A DNA stretch of 64,000 bases from Trifolium pratense (lineage: Eukaryota > Streptophyta > Magnoliopsida > Fabales > Fabaceae). This document shows, one piece after another, positions 45,890 to 57,500 of this stretch; the stretch's first letter is position 1; each line of letters begins with the position of its first letter. The position numbers were made by a program, and so were the translations under genes. The stretch lies in contig NC_060065.1 in the NCBI RefSeq assembly GCF_020283565.1, forward strand, positions 25,656,409-25,720,408, given 5' to 3'. The notes beneath the pieces were generated by a model. The model did no database searches, was not told the DNA's origin, and saw nothing but the letters and a program-made list of their open reading frames with translations.

Positions 45890-46421
45890 TCTTTAGGGTT
45901 TGAGTCTTTGCATTGTTAATTGTGAGCCTCTCTTGTATCACCTTGATGCTAGAGTAGGATTGTGTTAGTTGAGTTATAACTTGTGAACCACTCATAAACT
46001 TTTTAGCACAGAGTTTGGCTTGTGTTTTTGGAGTTATCTCTTATCTGGTTGTTATTGATTGTATACACATGTTGTGTGATTGGGGCGAAGTGAGATGGGA
46101 TCTCATATCTAAAAGTTCCTAGGTAGAAGTTAGCACGAGTAGTGATTAAGTGAGAAGTCGTGAACTGAGGGCTTGCTGAGGGCTTCAAACTAACACTATT
46201 ATAATGGATTTCCTTCCTGGCTTGGTAGCCCCCAAAGTAGGTGACATTGCACAGAACTAGGTTAACAATATCACGTGTTTTTTACTTTCCTGTCATTTAT
46301 ATTTATCTTGTTCATTATGTTCTGTGTTGGTACGATGTTGCAATATAAGATTCAACATTCAATCATTATCCTGGTGTTGAAACATATACACAACATCTGT
46401 TACAAGCGTGCCAGAATTTCA
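45890..46421 (+). repeat. Degenerate SIRE/Maximus-type copia LTR (3' part)
   Basis: Segments such as TGGCTTGGTAGCCCCCAAAG, TAGGTGACATTGCACAGAAC and GGTTAACAATATCACGTG match what I know of legume SIRE1/Maximus LTR ends. The LTR runs up to a primer binding site at 46424. The 5' boundary is not clear and may reach 45700. Confidence 0.6.
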
Positions 46422-46423
46422 AT

Positions 46424-46434
46424 TGGTACCAGAG
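46424..46434 (+). other. Copia primer binding site, initiator tRNA-Met type
   Basis: TGGTACCAGAG, one change from the plant iMet primer site TGGTATCAGAG, directly after the LTR remnant. Confidence 0.65.
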
Positions 46435-46496
46435 TAGACACCCTATTCTGTTTTTGGGTGAGCTCCAAGGAATATACTTTTTGGTACTGTGGACAA

Positions 46497-46822
46497 GGAA
46501 GGAGGATTTGTTAACAGACCACCTCTTTTGGATGGTTCCAACTGTGACTATTGTAAATGACACATGGTGGCTTTCCTAAAATCAATAGATAGTAAGACTT
46601 AGAAAGCAGTTGTAAAAGGTTTGGAACATCATGTGGTAACTGATATGGACTTGGAAAGCCTTGAATGCCTTGTTCAATAGGGTTGAAAAGAATATGTTCA
46701 GGTTAATCAAACAATGTATTATGGCCAAATATGCTTAGGAGATTCTTAAGACTACTCATGAAGGGACATCCAAGGTGAAAATGTCAAGACTTTAGTTACT
46801 CACCACCAAGTTTGAGAATATT
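46497..46822 (+). pseudogene. Ty1/copia gag (UBN2-type) remnant
   Basis: Conceptual translation shows NRPPLLDGSNCDYCK, then a stop, MVAFLKSIDSKT, then a stop, KAVVKGLEHH, and later fragments in shifted frames. This is the opening of a SIRE-type gag with at least two stops and two frameshifts. It follows the primer binding site at the expected distance and breaks off near 46822. Confidence 0.75.
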
Positions 46823-47092
46823 GTGAAACCCAGCATTGATGAACCTAATGTTGTTGTTAACACCACCAAATATTTTTTTACATCTAAAAAGTATAAGGTG
46901 CGAGATCAGTTGATCGATTGGTGTCAGTCTAAGACTGCAAAAGCTGGGTTTACTATTGTGATTGAGAAATTGGATAACGGCTCTTACAGAAGGAAAAAAT
47001 ATTTTGTAATGTGTTATGAAAGAGGCGGTGTGTACAAAGAAATGACAAAGAAATTAAAGAAAGAAGACACAACTACGAGAAAATGTAAGTGA
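46823..47092 (+). pseudogene. FAR1-type / MULE-transposase N-terminal domain fragment
   Basis: An 89-codon frame with FTSKKYKVRDQLIDWCQSKTAKAGFTIVIEK, VMCYERGGVYK and TTRKC. This matches the N-terminal DNA-binding region of FAR1-related and MULE transposase proteins in legumes. The frame ends at AATGTAAGTGA, where GTAAGT is a perfect splice donor, so it may be a first exon. No downstream exon is recognised. It abuts the truncated copia gag with no gap, so it is probably a transposon fragment rather than a working gene. Confidence 0.5.
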
Positions 47093-49560
47093 CTTCCGAA
47101 TTTGCGCGTTTTCTTGGTTTTTGCCAAATTCGAACCGATGTTGTAGCGATAAAACTCTACTTCGAAACTGATGTGATCCTAAAATTCTATCCCTTAACAA
47201 GAAGAATTATTTCGGTCATGGAATAAAAAGAACCAAAGTTGAAGACTATCATCCAAGCATGTGATAGTAGAAAATGAAGAGCTCCTCCACTAAGTATATG
47301 AAAGTGGTGCACCAAGCAATAAAAGAGCACCACTATCTCTTCTTTTTTATTTTGCATTTTCCTTGTAATAATTCAGGCCCACTATTATCATGATAATTAG
47401 TGGCTGAAATCCTTTTATTTTCTTAGGAGTTACTTTTTGCTTATTACATCATCATAAGCTATTCCTATATATAGGAGGCATGTAACTCTTGCTAAAAAAA
47501 GATATATTGGATTGAGTAAAAATATGAGATTTATTCTGTTTGGTTCTCTGAACCTCATTTTTAGCTTATCGGCTTGCCGTGACGCTAATCTTTCACTTAT
47601 CAACCGGAGCCTCCATAGCCGGTTGTGGCGTCCTCACGACTTATCAATCGGATTTTTCCATCCCGATTGTGGCGTCTTTCCACCACCTCTATCTTCACAA
47701 CTCTTGTTTTGTTTCAACCGCTCCGCGATTCTCATCAGAAACTTAAGAAACGAAAGACATTGTTTTTGGAACGTAGGATGCGAAACAAATTGAGTTTCGG
47801 ATTGTGTGAACCAAACTAAACTAGGACAAAAATTATGGGTATTTTGGGATTTTTGGGAGCAAATAAGGGGGCCTAAAAAGCAAAATTCAAATGATATTTT
47901 CTTCATCCTCCTTCCTAGAAGCTTCCTTCTTCAATTTTCTTTCTTCTCTCCGACCTAAAATCTTATAATTTTTTTTTTACTAAAAAATAAACGATATTCA
48001 TTCATTCAAATTTAAAGAGTTCGATGCAATACAAATTCAAATTCGCTAAAAACAAAAAGGATGAATCTGTGAACAAACTCGCAGCATCCATGTTAATAGC
48101 ATAAAACGGCAAATTACATAAGCCTACGAATATGACTATATTGAAGTGTCTGGAATGTCCATGCCTCCAGATCTGTAGCGTTGATGACACAAAAGTCGAC
48201 ATTGAAATATGGATTTGCACTTGATCGAAACTAATCCTTCAACCTGGAACAAATGAACACCGCACAAAGACGGGATAACAAAATACACCGCACAAAGACA
48301 GGAAAACAAAATACACAAAAACAAACAAATATGTGAGAATCACACTTATTTATTTAATATAACGAGAAAGAAAAACAATTTGGATGGGTGATTTTAGGTC
48401 AAGATTTGACATGAAAAGAAAAAAGTGGTGACGGCTAAGGTTAGAAGAGGAGAGGAAAAAGGTAAAGAACATAAACTTATCTTATAAAACTTTTTAACCA
48501 ACAAAAAATTGATTTTACTGATACACCATTTATTTTGATTTAATCAAAAGACCATATTAATTTACTAATCGCCATCTTCAAAATGACTTATGTTGAATCT
48601 AGTACTGTTGAAGAAGGAAAAAAATAAAGAAAGAGAAGCTATGAATATGGAGAAGAACACCTTTCATTTATATGTTGAAAGGGAATCCTATCGGTCTTAA
48701 TATTAAAACAAGAAGAAAATAAGTTTTTGGGTTCAATTTCGTTTTTTTGGATTTAGTTCCTCTCTCAATTTCATTTTTAGATTTGGTCTCTCTAAGTGGA
48801 TGACTGATCATCATCTTTGACGCATCATCCTCATTTGCCACGTTACGCAATGTCACGTCAGTCTCTGTTTGCCACATCATCATTTTTGAAACACACTTAA
48901 CATTAAAGACGAAAACCAAAAGAATTTGCACATTCAAAGATTATTTTAAAACGGAAAAAAAAAAAAAAAAAAAAAAAAAAAGAAGGAAAACCAAAAACTT
49001 TCGAACTTACATGAACAGATCGATTATTTAAGCCAAATTTAAATTATATACGGGTTCAAAATATATGTAATCCGCCACTCTAATTACCTACTCTTTTATT
49101 TTATTTTTAAAAAAAAAAAACTAACAATAGACTGCACCTTCAAATCAACTAATCAAGAGAAATTGCAACTAACCTTCTAAATAAAGCACCAAGCATCAAA
49201 CTTTGAGTGATTTTATATAAGCTTAAGTTGGAGATTTTTTTTTACAATATCACAATTTAATCCTTTCTTGCTTGTTTCAAATGGTCCATGATGGACAATG
49301 AATATTTACCAATAGATTGATCTTTACTCTACCATAATATCATGCGCTCTCTGTACATGACTTCTCCTCTATTCTCATCTCCCTCCTGTTTCACTGTCAC
49401 TCATAGTTCTTTTTGTCGAGCTCTCTTAGTTTTTTATAAACTTTTTTTTTTGTCAAGCCTCTCTTATAGTTTTAATAATTTTTGTAAACACTTAACTGAA
49501 ATAACTAAAAACACTATTAATTAAAAAGAAAATAAAATTTGCTTTCCCCTTCTGATCGCT
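47093..49560. other. Gene-poor region with LTR-like and repeat fragments
   Basis: Around 47450-47500 a TATATATAGG box and a leader-like sequence suggest part of an LTR promoter. 47591-47675 holds two related hairpins. 48258-48316 holds a 31-bp tandem pair (ACACCGCACAAAGACRGG...). 48954-48980 is a poly(A) run of about 27. I cannot assign a gene. Confidence 0.4.
47597..47669. repeat. Two tandem hairpins with compensatory stem changes
   Basis: Unit 1: CAACCGG (47601-47607), 11-base loop, CCGGTTG (47619-47625). Unit 2: CAATCGG (47645-47651), 11-base loop, CCGATTG (47663-47669). Both are preceded by CTTAT and followed by TGGCGTC. The single stem difference is matched on the other arm. Confidence 0.75.
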
Positions 49561-51990
49561 GTCGTGCGCGGTCAAAAATAAGTATTATAATTATAAAACG
49601 TAGTAACAAGGTAGTTAAACCTTGGTCGTCTCACGAGGACCTCTGATATGATAATTAGTAAAAATAAGAATGATGAATAACACAATTAAATATGGGGTTT
49701 TGGGTTTGTTTAGATCGAAAGAGTATTAGATTAGAAATTCAATTGATAAAAAGACGATCAATCCATTGGTTTTAGGAAAACTTCGTTGTGATTCTATCCT
49801 CGGTTCACATAAAATATTGTTTATATATTCATGTCTTGGTTGGTTTATAAGACTGATTATACAAGCGATAAATAGTTTTATACGAATTCATTCGATTAAG
49901 CAAAGAATGTGTTCAACTAACCATGAGTAGTGAACAAGCGTCACTTAGAACACGGTTTGTATCATGACAGATTTCGACCAACCCTTTTTTGCTAAGCGCG
50001 AAAAAACCTATATCAATTCATATTTGAACTAGTCATACAAGCGATCGACCAACCCTTTTTTGCTAAGCGCGAAAAAACCTATATCAATTCCTATTCGAAC
50101 TAGTCATACAAGCGATGAATCAATCCGAAAAGTCTCACAATATATAACTCGAAACAGAGATTAAGCATCACTATATTCGAGTTTCATAAATAAATAAAGA
50201 GCATGAATTGATAAGAGAAGGCAATAAATAAATAAACTGAATTACTATTAAGAATTGAACCTCAAGAAGTCATGAACGATGTTCCTATATACCAATGAAT
50301 CAACCTAGGGTTGCTAGTTCTCCATGAGAATGTAGCAGCCTTTCTTTTCTATTTTGCGTGAATTCAGAATTGTCCCTGAAACCCTAGCTGTGTTTTTGCT
50401 TAAGTACTCAGAGAAAATTGGGCTTAAAAAGCTACGGGTCGAAAAACATAAGTTTGACCCGAAATTACATTATTTTCATAAAGTCTGGAACATAAACGTA
50501 AATATTTGACTGATTTGAGCTCCGAACTGAGTTCTGGCCTTAACATGAAAGTTGTAGCTCTTTCTCTTGTCTTTCCAACGCATATTCGCACACCTCAATC
50601 CGATACTCGTAGCTCAAGTTATGACCTGCGGACTGAGAAGGATCAACATGCAATTAAATCCGAAATTTAATCAAACAAATACATTATAGCTCAATTATGA
50701 CCCAAAGTTTAGAAACATGATAAAAAGTTAATATTAGGCTAGAAAAGCATCCAATATGTCAAAGTACAAAGCCATAAAATATGTGTCAAAATGCACTGAT
50801 CACCCTCCCTCCATGAACCTAGAACAACTTCAACAAATCTTGATCAAGAAAATCAAACCCAAAAATTATATTTATTTGTTCAAAGTCAATATTGAAGAAA
50901 TGGAGTTCACCATGACCACCTCACCTCCATCTCTTCTTGTTCCGTTTATCTACAACTTCTATAAACATTAATTTGAACCCTGTAATCCAAATGAAGGTTG
51001 TTCCACCCTTTTTATTTTTTGAAGACAAAAACAAAAACCACAATTTTTTATTCCAAATCAATCCTAACACTCTTCTTCCTCCCCAATTCAAAAATTGCTC
51101 TGATTGGTTGTGTCGTTGTTTGGTCTTTGAAGAGGTAGAGAAACAAAAACAAAAAAGAAAAAAAAAAGTGCTCATCCATGTCATGTTTGAAGGAATTTTA
51201 TTGAAATGTAAGTGTTGTGTTGGTGTATGTTGTGGTTGAAGGATGAAGAATCAAATTGGATTTGGGAATCAGGGATCCATGAAAATTGAAAAAATATTTT
51301 TTTAAATTGATTTAAAAATTATTATTAATGTTAATGTTTTGTTTTTTAAATAGATGTTAACTTTTTTTTTTGTCAAAAATTAAATAAGTTTTAAGTAAAA
51401 ACTAAAAAAAAAAACAAATACATATGCGGTTTGATTCGATTTCGATCGGTTTATGAAAACTAATTCAATATTTGATCTGACCCAGATGTTTCAAAAAAAA
51501 AATCTAGAAATATTTGATTTTTTGCTATTTTGATTTTTTTTTTTTTATCGATTTGCAATTTTTATTTAGATTGATTTGAATTGAACACAACCCTAATAAA
51601 TGTGACTTGTAATTGAGGAATTATAATTTCAATATGATAATTGTTCTATCTCAACTGCTTAGAGTAAATGTGACTTAAAAATCATAATTCCTATCAAAAG
51701 ATCGTGAAGTCTCGGCTCATTTTACCGACTGCGACAAAAGAAATATAATTTTTTCAATTTGATTACTTATGATTGCTTGATGGCCATAATAAGAGACGTG
51801 ATATGATAATTGTATCATATGATCTCACAACTTAGTGTTTGGTGAAACAACAAAATATGATAATTTAATCGTGAAATTTGTCATATCATGGCTCTATAAT
51901 TAAAAAGAATTATCATGACTATGAGCTGGGTTAAAAACCAACATAATATGATAAGAAAATAAGTTACTAATTTTCACTTATAAAATATAA
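49561..51990. other. Repeat-derived region without recognised genes
   Basis: The block from 49561 (CTGTCGTGCGCGGTCAAAAA) to about 50700 (including GTTGTAGCTCTTTCTCTTG, TCTTTCCAACG) has the look of a decayed Ty3/gypsy-type element. The short open frames at 50756-51239 have no recognisable domain. Confidence 0.35.
49975..50116. repeat. 71-bp tandem duplication
   Basis: Two units starting CGACCAACCC at 49975 and 50046 and ending ACAAGCGAT, with only two or three differences. Confidence 0.9.
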
Positions 51991-51991
51991 A

Positions 51992-52030
51992 CTAGTTTAG
52001 AGACACGTGCATTAGAATGCACGGGTCGGC
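51992..52030 (-). mobile_element. Helitron 3' terminus, minus orientation
   Basis: On the minus strand an 11-bp stem with one mismatch (GACCCGTGCAT, loop TCTA, ATGCACGTGTC) is followed by TCTAAA and CTAG, then T. The element would extend to the right; its 5' end was not identified. A TA-rich start resembling the mini-Helitron of 40720 lies at about 52195. Confidence 0.65.
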
Positions 52031-52194
52031 TAATTTTTATTTATTTTTATAAGAAGGTCGAAAAAAATTATTTAGAATTAGAATAAAATATTTAAATCTT
52101 TTTATAAAATATTATTAAAATATAACTAAAACTATTGTGTTCTTTCTTGTAAATCTAGTAAGTTTAATAATTTTTTTATTAAAGTTATTGCCCC

Positions 52195-52235
<41 letters not shown>

Positions 52236-53259
52236 GTACATTATTTTTAAATAAGTTATAATTAATATGCCCTAATTTTATTTAGAAGATAAAATTTAAT
52301 AAATTTAAATATTTATTGTTTTTTTTCTTCCTACTTGTATTCATCGATTTATATATAATATTTTTATTGTTTCTGTTTTTTTTTTCTATAATTGTTTTTA
52401 TTAAACTTTCTAGAATCTCTTTATTGTTTTTTTTTCCTCCAATTTTTATGGATTCATATATTTTTCTCTATTTTTATGCATATATTCATATATTTTTAAT
52501 AGAGTAAAATTACAATGAAGAATATAAATTTTGAAATATAATTAAAACTGATAAGGACAAATTCGTAAATTTGATAGTAATAATTTTATTATATTAGTTT
52601 CTCAAAAAAAATAACTATTAGAAGTAGTTAAAAAATAATTCTATACTATTAAATTAAAAATATTAATGCTTCATGGAATGGAAGCATCCGCCTATATTTT
52701 AATATTATTGCTTATGTGACATTCAATTAGCATTTTTATGGACACAAATATTTCTACTCATATATTAATATGTGAACCTATTTTTTTCTATGTAATTTAT
52801 ACTAAATCCTTTATTTTTACTCATATTTTATTTTAAACTAAAGTTTTTTTAAATTTTTTTTATATAACATATTAATTTTTTATTTATTTATATTAATATA
52901 TTAAATATATTTTAAATAGAAAATGTATGCAAAAAATAAGAATTTATTGGTGGATTAAAATGAGTGTATAATAGAAAGATAAGATGCAAAATGCACTTCG
53001 TTAATTTGTTGTTAGTATTCTAAAAAGACTCTTAAAAACGAACGATGGGAATATTATAAAAGTCAAACTCATCGACAATAAATTATTTCAAGCGATAAAG
53101 ATTTTGGACCCTTTAAATATGTGGTAAGAGTTTGACTCCTCATTCTGTGTCTCGAAAGAATTCGATTGAGAGGGAACGAACCCAACTTGTATGTTCCACA
53201 AACTTCTCGATGGAGATTAGTCAATAATGTTTATTAATGAACTAAGAGAAAAAAGAATA
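52031..53259. other. AT-rich Helitron-like interior
   Basis: It contains a (TA)n run at 52195-52232 and T-rich tandem segments at 52310-52500. Related T-rich segments recur at 61640-61830 and 62325-62500. No gene. Confidence 0.4.
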
Positions 53260-53414
53260 TGCACTGACAGTATAAAATAATTTTACACTGTCAACCAATA
53301 TCAACCATGTTTTCCGCCACATCACCCATTAAATCCCACTTTCTTAATATGATGTGGAAGAATGCTTCATTCTTATTGGTTGTCGATGTAAAATTAATTT
53401 ACACTGACGGTGCA
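53260..53414. mobile_element. 155-bp MITE flanked by TA
   Basis: Terminal inverted repeats of about 40 bp: TGCACTGACAGTATAAAATA at the left against TATTTTACACTGACGGTGCA-like sequence at the right, with ACCAAT / ATTGGT at the inner ends. TA dinucleotides flank both sides, as in Stowaway-type elements. Confidence 0.7.
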
Positions 53415-54550
53415 TAGTCTTTAAACTCATGAACTAAATATAGTAAATAAGTCTTAGAATATAAATAATGTTTGTTTTAATTTTTTAATGGAATGTATTA
53501 TGTATATATATATCCAAAATAATTACACATTAATGAAAGGTAAACGAGAACAAGCTGCGCCACTAGTCCAAAATAAATAATAATTGAACTAAATATTGTT
53601 TTAATATAAAAATTACTTCTTTTAAGGTTTTGTTTGGTAAAATTGAGCTATAAGGTAGCTGATGGCTGAAAGTTAGCATATAGTTGAAAATGTAGTAAAA
53701 TAAAATTAAATTGTTTAACAATTTTAGTTGTTGTAAGTATAAAATTACATAAAAGTACATGATTAATAGGTAGTTATTATATTTTTAAAAAAAATAAAAT
53801 AATAAGGTTAAAATTAAAATAAAACGTAAAAAACTATAAGCCATAAACTCAAATGCTATTTAAAATAACAATTCATAAAAAGCTATACGCACCATAAAAA
53901 AAAATTATTTCTTCTTTAGCATGACAACAAAAAAAAAGGAGACATGAGTTTAAAATTATTTAGATAATTAATTAGATGTGTTTTTTTTTTAGAAGCAATT
54001 AATTAGATGTGTTGGTAAGGAAAGAAAGAGAAAAGAATCTGGTGTGAGAGGTTGCATAATAACATTGGTGAACTTGTATAATTTAATCATTTTAATTCAG
54101 TTTCCATGATGGACCATTTGATGTCATGGTCCATGGAAGCACTCGCCCATATATCAATCATATGGCCAACATTTCTTTTTGAAAGTAAAAATAATTTGTA
54201 ATATTCAAGCAAAAAGGTACAATGCACGTTTAGAAACTTGCGATTTTGAGAGGTTGATCATTGTGATCATCAGCATTCAGCAGGCAAATGAATGTGGTAC
54301 TGTAAAACAAATCATGGGCAGCCTCTTCTTTCAGATTACTAAGTCAATCTAACATTTACACATATGCTTCTACACGCAGGTATAGTAAGATTCTGCCAAT
54401 GTTGCATCCTTAAGATGGGTGTAATACCAAATAACTGAGGGTCTCACCTCATCCAATTAGTTGACACGAACTGCGTCATTGATTAACAAGCATAATGAAT
54501 TCATCAAGCCATAGCAAAATTACGGCTCCTTGGAGATCTGGCAACTCTGA
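53415..54550. other. Spacer downstream of DRP5A
   Basis: AT-rich; the last 250 bp probably include the DRP5A 3' UTR. No gene seen. Confidence 0.45.
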
Positions 54551-57500
54551 TCAAAGGGACCGAGCAACATTTTTGAACTCATTCAAGCAAGAATGGAGTA
54601 TCTTCTGACGCTTCATAAGAGACTCGCGTTCATTTTGTAACACATCTATGGCACCAGGAGCAACAAACATGTCCATAAATTTCTCATCATTCACAGCAAA
54701 TAAATCCAACCCTAGAGCCACAACAAGCCGATCACGGCTGCACAAAAAAAAACACAACAGCGTGGTATTATTGTAAAAGAAGAATGATATAATTCCATAT
54801 ACTTACGTAGACACATGACATTATGCATTCTAGAAAAGTATGTAAATGAAATAAGTAGTATCATTATCATTAAGAGTGGATATAATAAATTTGAGAAAAA
54901 AAATAATTCAAATGAAGAAACTTGAAATACCAGCATATGAGGTAGTATTTAATTATTTTTAGGAAAATGTTACCAACATTATCTTGTCCAACAAATTAAA
55001 TCAACCAAAACATTAAATTAAATTAAACAAAACGTTGAGGCTTCCAGTTAAATTGCAACTGCAAGGTGATGGACGAGAATCAGTATGACGCTGTTGTAAA
55101 GAAGTAACATATGACATCTTGAATCTGGACAGAGAAAGTTACTGGTTGCAATAGCAAGAACATTCAACATAAAGGGACTTGTTGTGTGTTTGTGAAGTGA
55201 GAAAAGTCAACCTAAAGCACCTATAACTTGAACTGAAAATTTTAAATGCCACATCCAAGATTACAGGAAATAAATAAATTGATTTTACATAAGATAGAAG
55301 CTTACCAAGGTGTCAGGAATCCGGAGTTTAATGTTGATGTAACGCCTCTTTCGACGAGAACTTCACGAATACGAGCAAAATGCTGGGCTGCTGATAAACA
55401 GATTTCTGAGTATGCTGATCCTGTTCTCTCTCCATTCCCAAATAAAATGGAATCATTTTGTAGTCTAATACACTCAGAATTTTTGCCATTTCCGTTCATT
55501 CTGGACGCTCTCTTTCTTGGTCCCATGTCATTGCAAATTCCAAGCTCCTTTCTATGCCCACCATATACAGGATCACCTGGCTGATCAGGAGATGGGGTCT
55601 CGGGGATAGTCATTTGGCTTTCTCGCAAACTCTCTCTAACTTTTGCTGCTTTACCTGGTGTTGTTTCCTCCGGTGCATTCATTTCTGGAGGTATATTTTC
55701 TTGGTCCCTCCTTACATCATGGGAAGCAGAATTTGTATCACTTAATTCAAGAAAAAACGAAGAGGCTGAAGCTTGGGGGAATTTATTGAAACTCGAAGCA
55801 TTTAAGCCGGTACATGGTTGAAATTCATTGAAGTAGCAGACATGTGAGTATGGACTGGTAACTGAATCAAGGTGGTGCCTAACAAGCTGCTTGCACTGCC
55901 TAGCAAGATCCTTTAAGAACCGAGTGTAAGCACATCTTAAAGCAGCATGAAAGCCTACATAGCCATCCATGTTTCCCGTTTTTATCCCATCTTCAAGGAA
56001 ATTAGCACCAGTCAGGTTTTTTTCTAACCAATTGCAAGAAATAAAATAAAATATAGGAGATACAGTTTCACATGATCACCATTAAGCTCTATCAGTATCT
56101 TACCAGGGACTGTATGCTTTAACTCAAACTAGACAAAATATAGTTAGAACCTGAAGCGAGAAATTCCAGAAAAAATTGACATTGCATGACATGAAATGAA
56201 TTAACAGTACTCTCAAAATACAGAAAAGTTAATTTCTGGAAGAAAAATCAAATATTCAATTGCAAAGACGATAAATAAAATTAGAATTCAAATGGCACAT
56301 TGAAATATCATTAAGCTGATGAAAGAGAATCAAATATTTCAATTACTTTCTATTTTCTCTTCTCACATTTCTCGAACCCCATTGTGAGGGTATGAATCTT
56401 TATCCAAGAAATAACTTGAGGAAAAAGATTTGAACATTCGAGTAGTGAAGACAAGAGAACATCATAAATAAGACAGAAGGGTACACCAACAAGTAAGAAG
56501 CTTCACTTACATGCTGATTCGTGCCCACGGTTTCTTTCTAAAGCCAAATCAAATAAGCTTCCTAAAACAAAAGCAAGGCGGTCACATGCAGTATCAAGAA
56601 GAGGAGCAAGCCATGATCTAGCAGCAGTGCGTGCAATCTCTGCAGCAGCCTCTGTTAGACCTCTTCCCCCACCTCGGCCAGCATGGGCAAGTAATATATT
56701 TGCAACCTATTAAAGTGATGATTGATACCAATGAATTCCTATTTGAAATGAAAGGAAAACAGAAGATAAAACATTCCTCACATCATATGAATTTGAGAGG
56801 TGTAATATATATATCACCTTTTCCCTTGAAACTGGGGGGCATTCAATGGAATATGCAGCACAGCGAAATTCATGCATCACCCTCTCAAATGCAGCCCCTC
56901 CATAAAGACGAAGACTGGCATTGGGGGGATTCACATCAGTGATGACACCAGGCCAAATTCCAATACCACTTTGAGATCGCTCTTCCACTGTTGTTTTCCC
57001 CCACTGCTCAGGGGAAGGATCTGCTGCACCATCAATCAAGGCACCCTGTTGGAACATTAATTTCCAAAGTAAAATAGTTAGTTATTAACTAGCATGTACA
57101 TTATTATGTATATGCTAGTTTAAAACACATCTTTTTTTTGTCACGATTATAACTATGATTACCCACCACATGGTTGCTGATAGAAGCTGCACACAGCATT
57201 GCAAATTTCCTCAGATGAGAAATATCTGAAGTGGCCTCAATTTTTGAATCCAGTCCAGCGAGGTCACAAGTGACCTCACTACACCTTTGCTCAAGCAGTG
57301 CAAGAGTTGATGGAGCAGCTTCTTTGTATTTCTTCTGAAGCTCAGACTCCAAAAAATCCCTCAGACAGCCAAAACCAATATAGGACTTAAACTTTTCTTC
57401 ATCAAAACCTCCCTTGACACCATCACGAAGATGATGCATAACCTCTGAGTCTACATGAGATATCTGCCTGCGGAACTCTTCATTTGAAATGTTCCCCCTA

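Noticed and set aside
47512..47906. A gene coding about 90 residues on either strand
   Set aside because: Frames overlap on both strands across the hairpin pair. The sequence looks like part of an LTR or leader, with no recognisable domain.
50756..51239. Coding frames of 70-100 residues
   Set aside because: Low complexity (Lys/Asn/Phe-rich), overlapping on both strands, no domain.
52316..52507. Phe/Ile/Leu-rich membrane protein, also at 61623-61985 and 62339-62611
   Set aside because: These are translations of T-rich dispersed repeat DNA, not membrane proteins.
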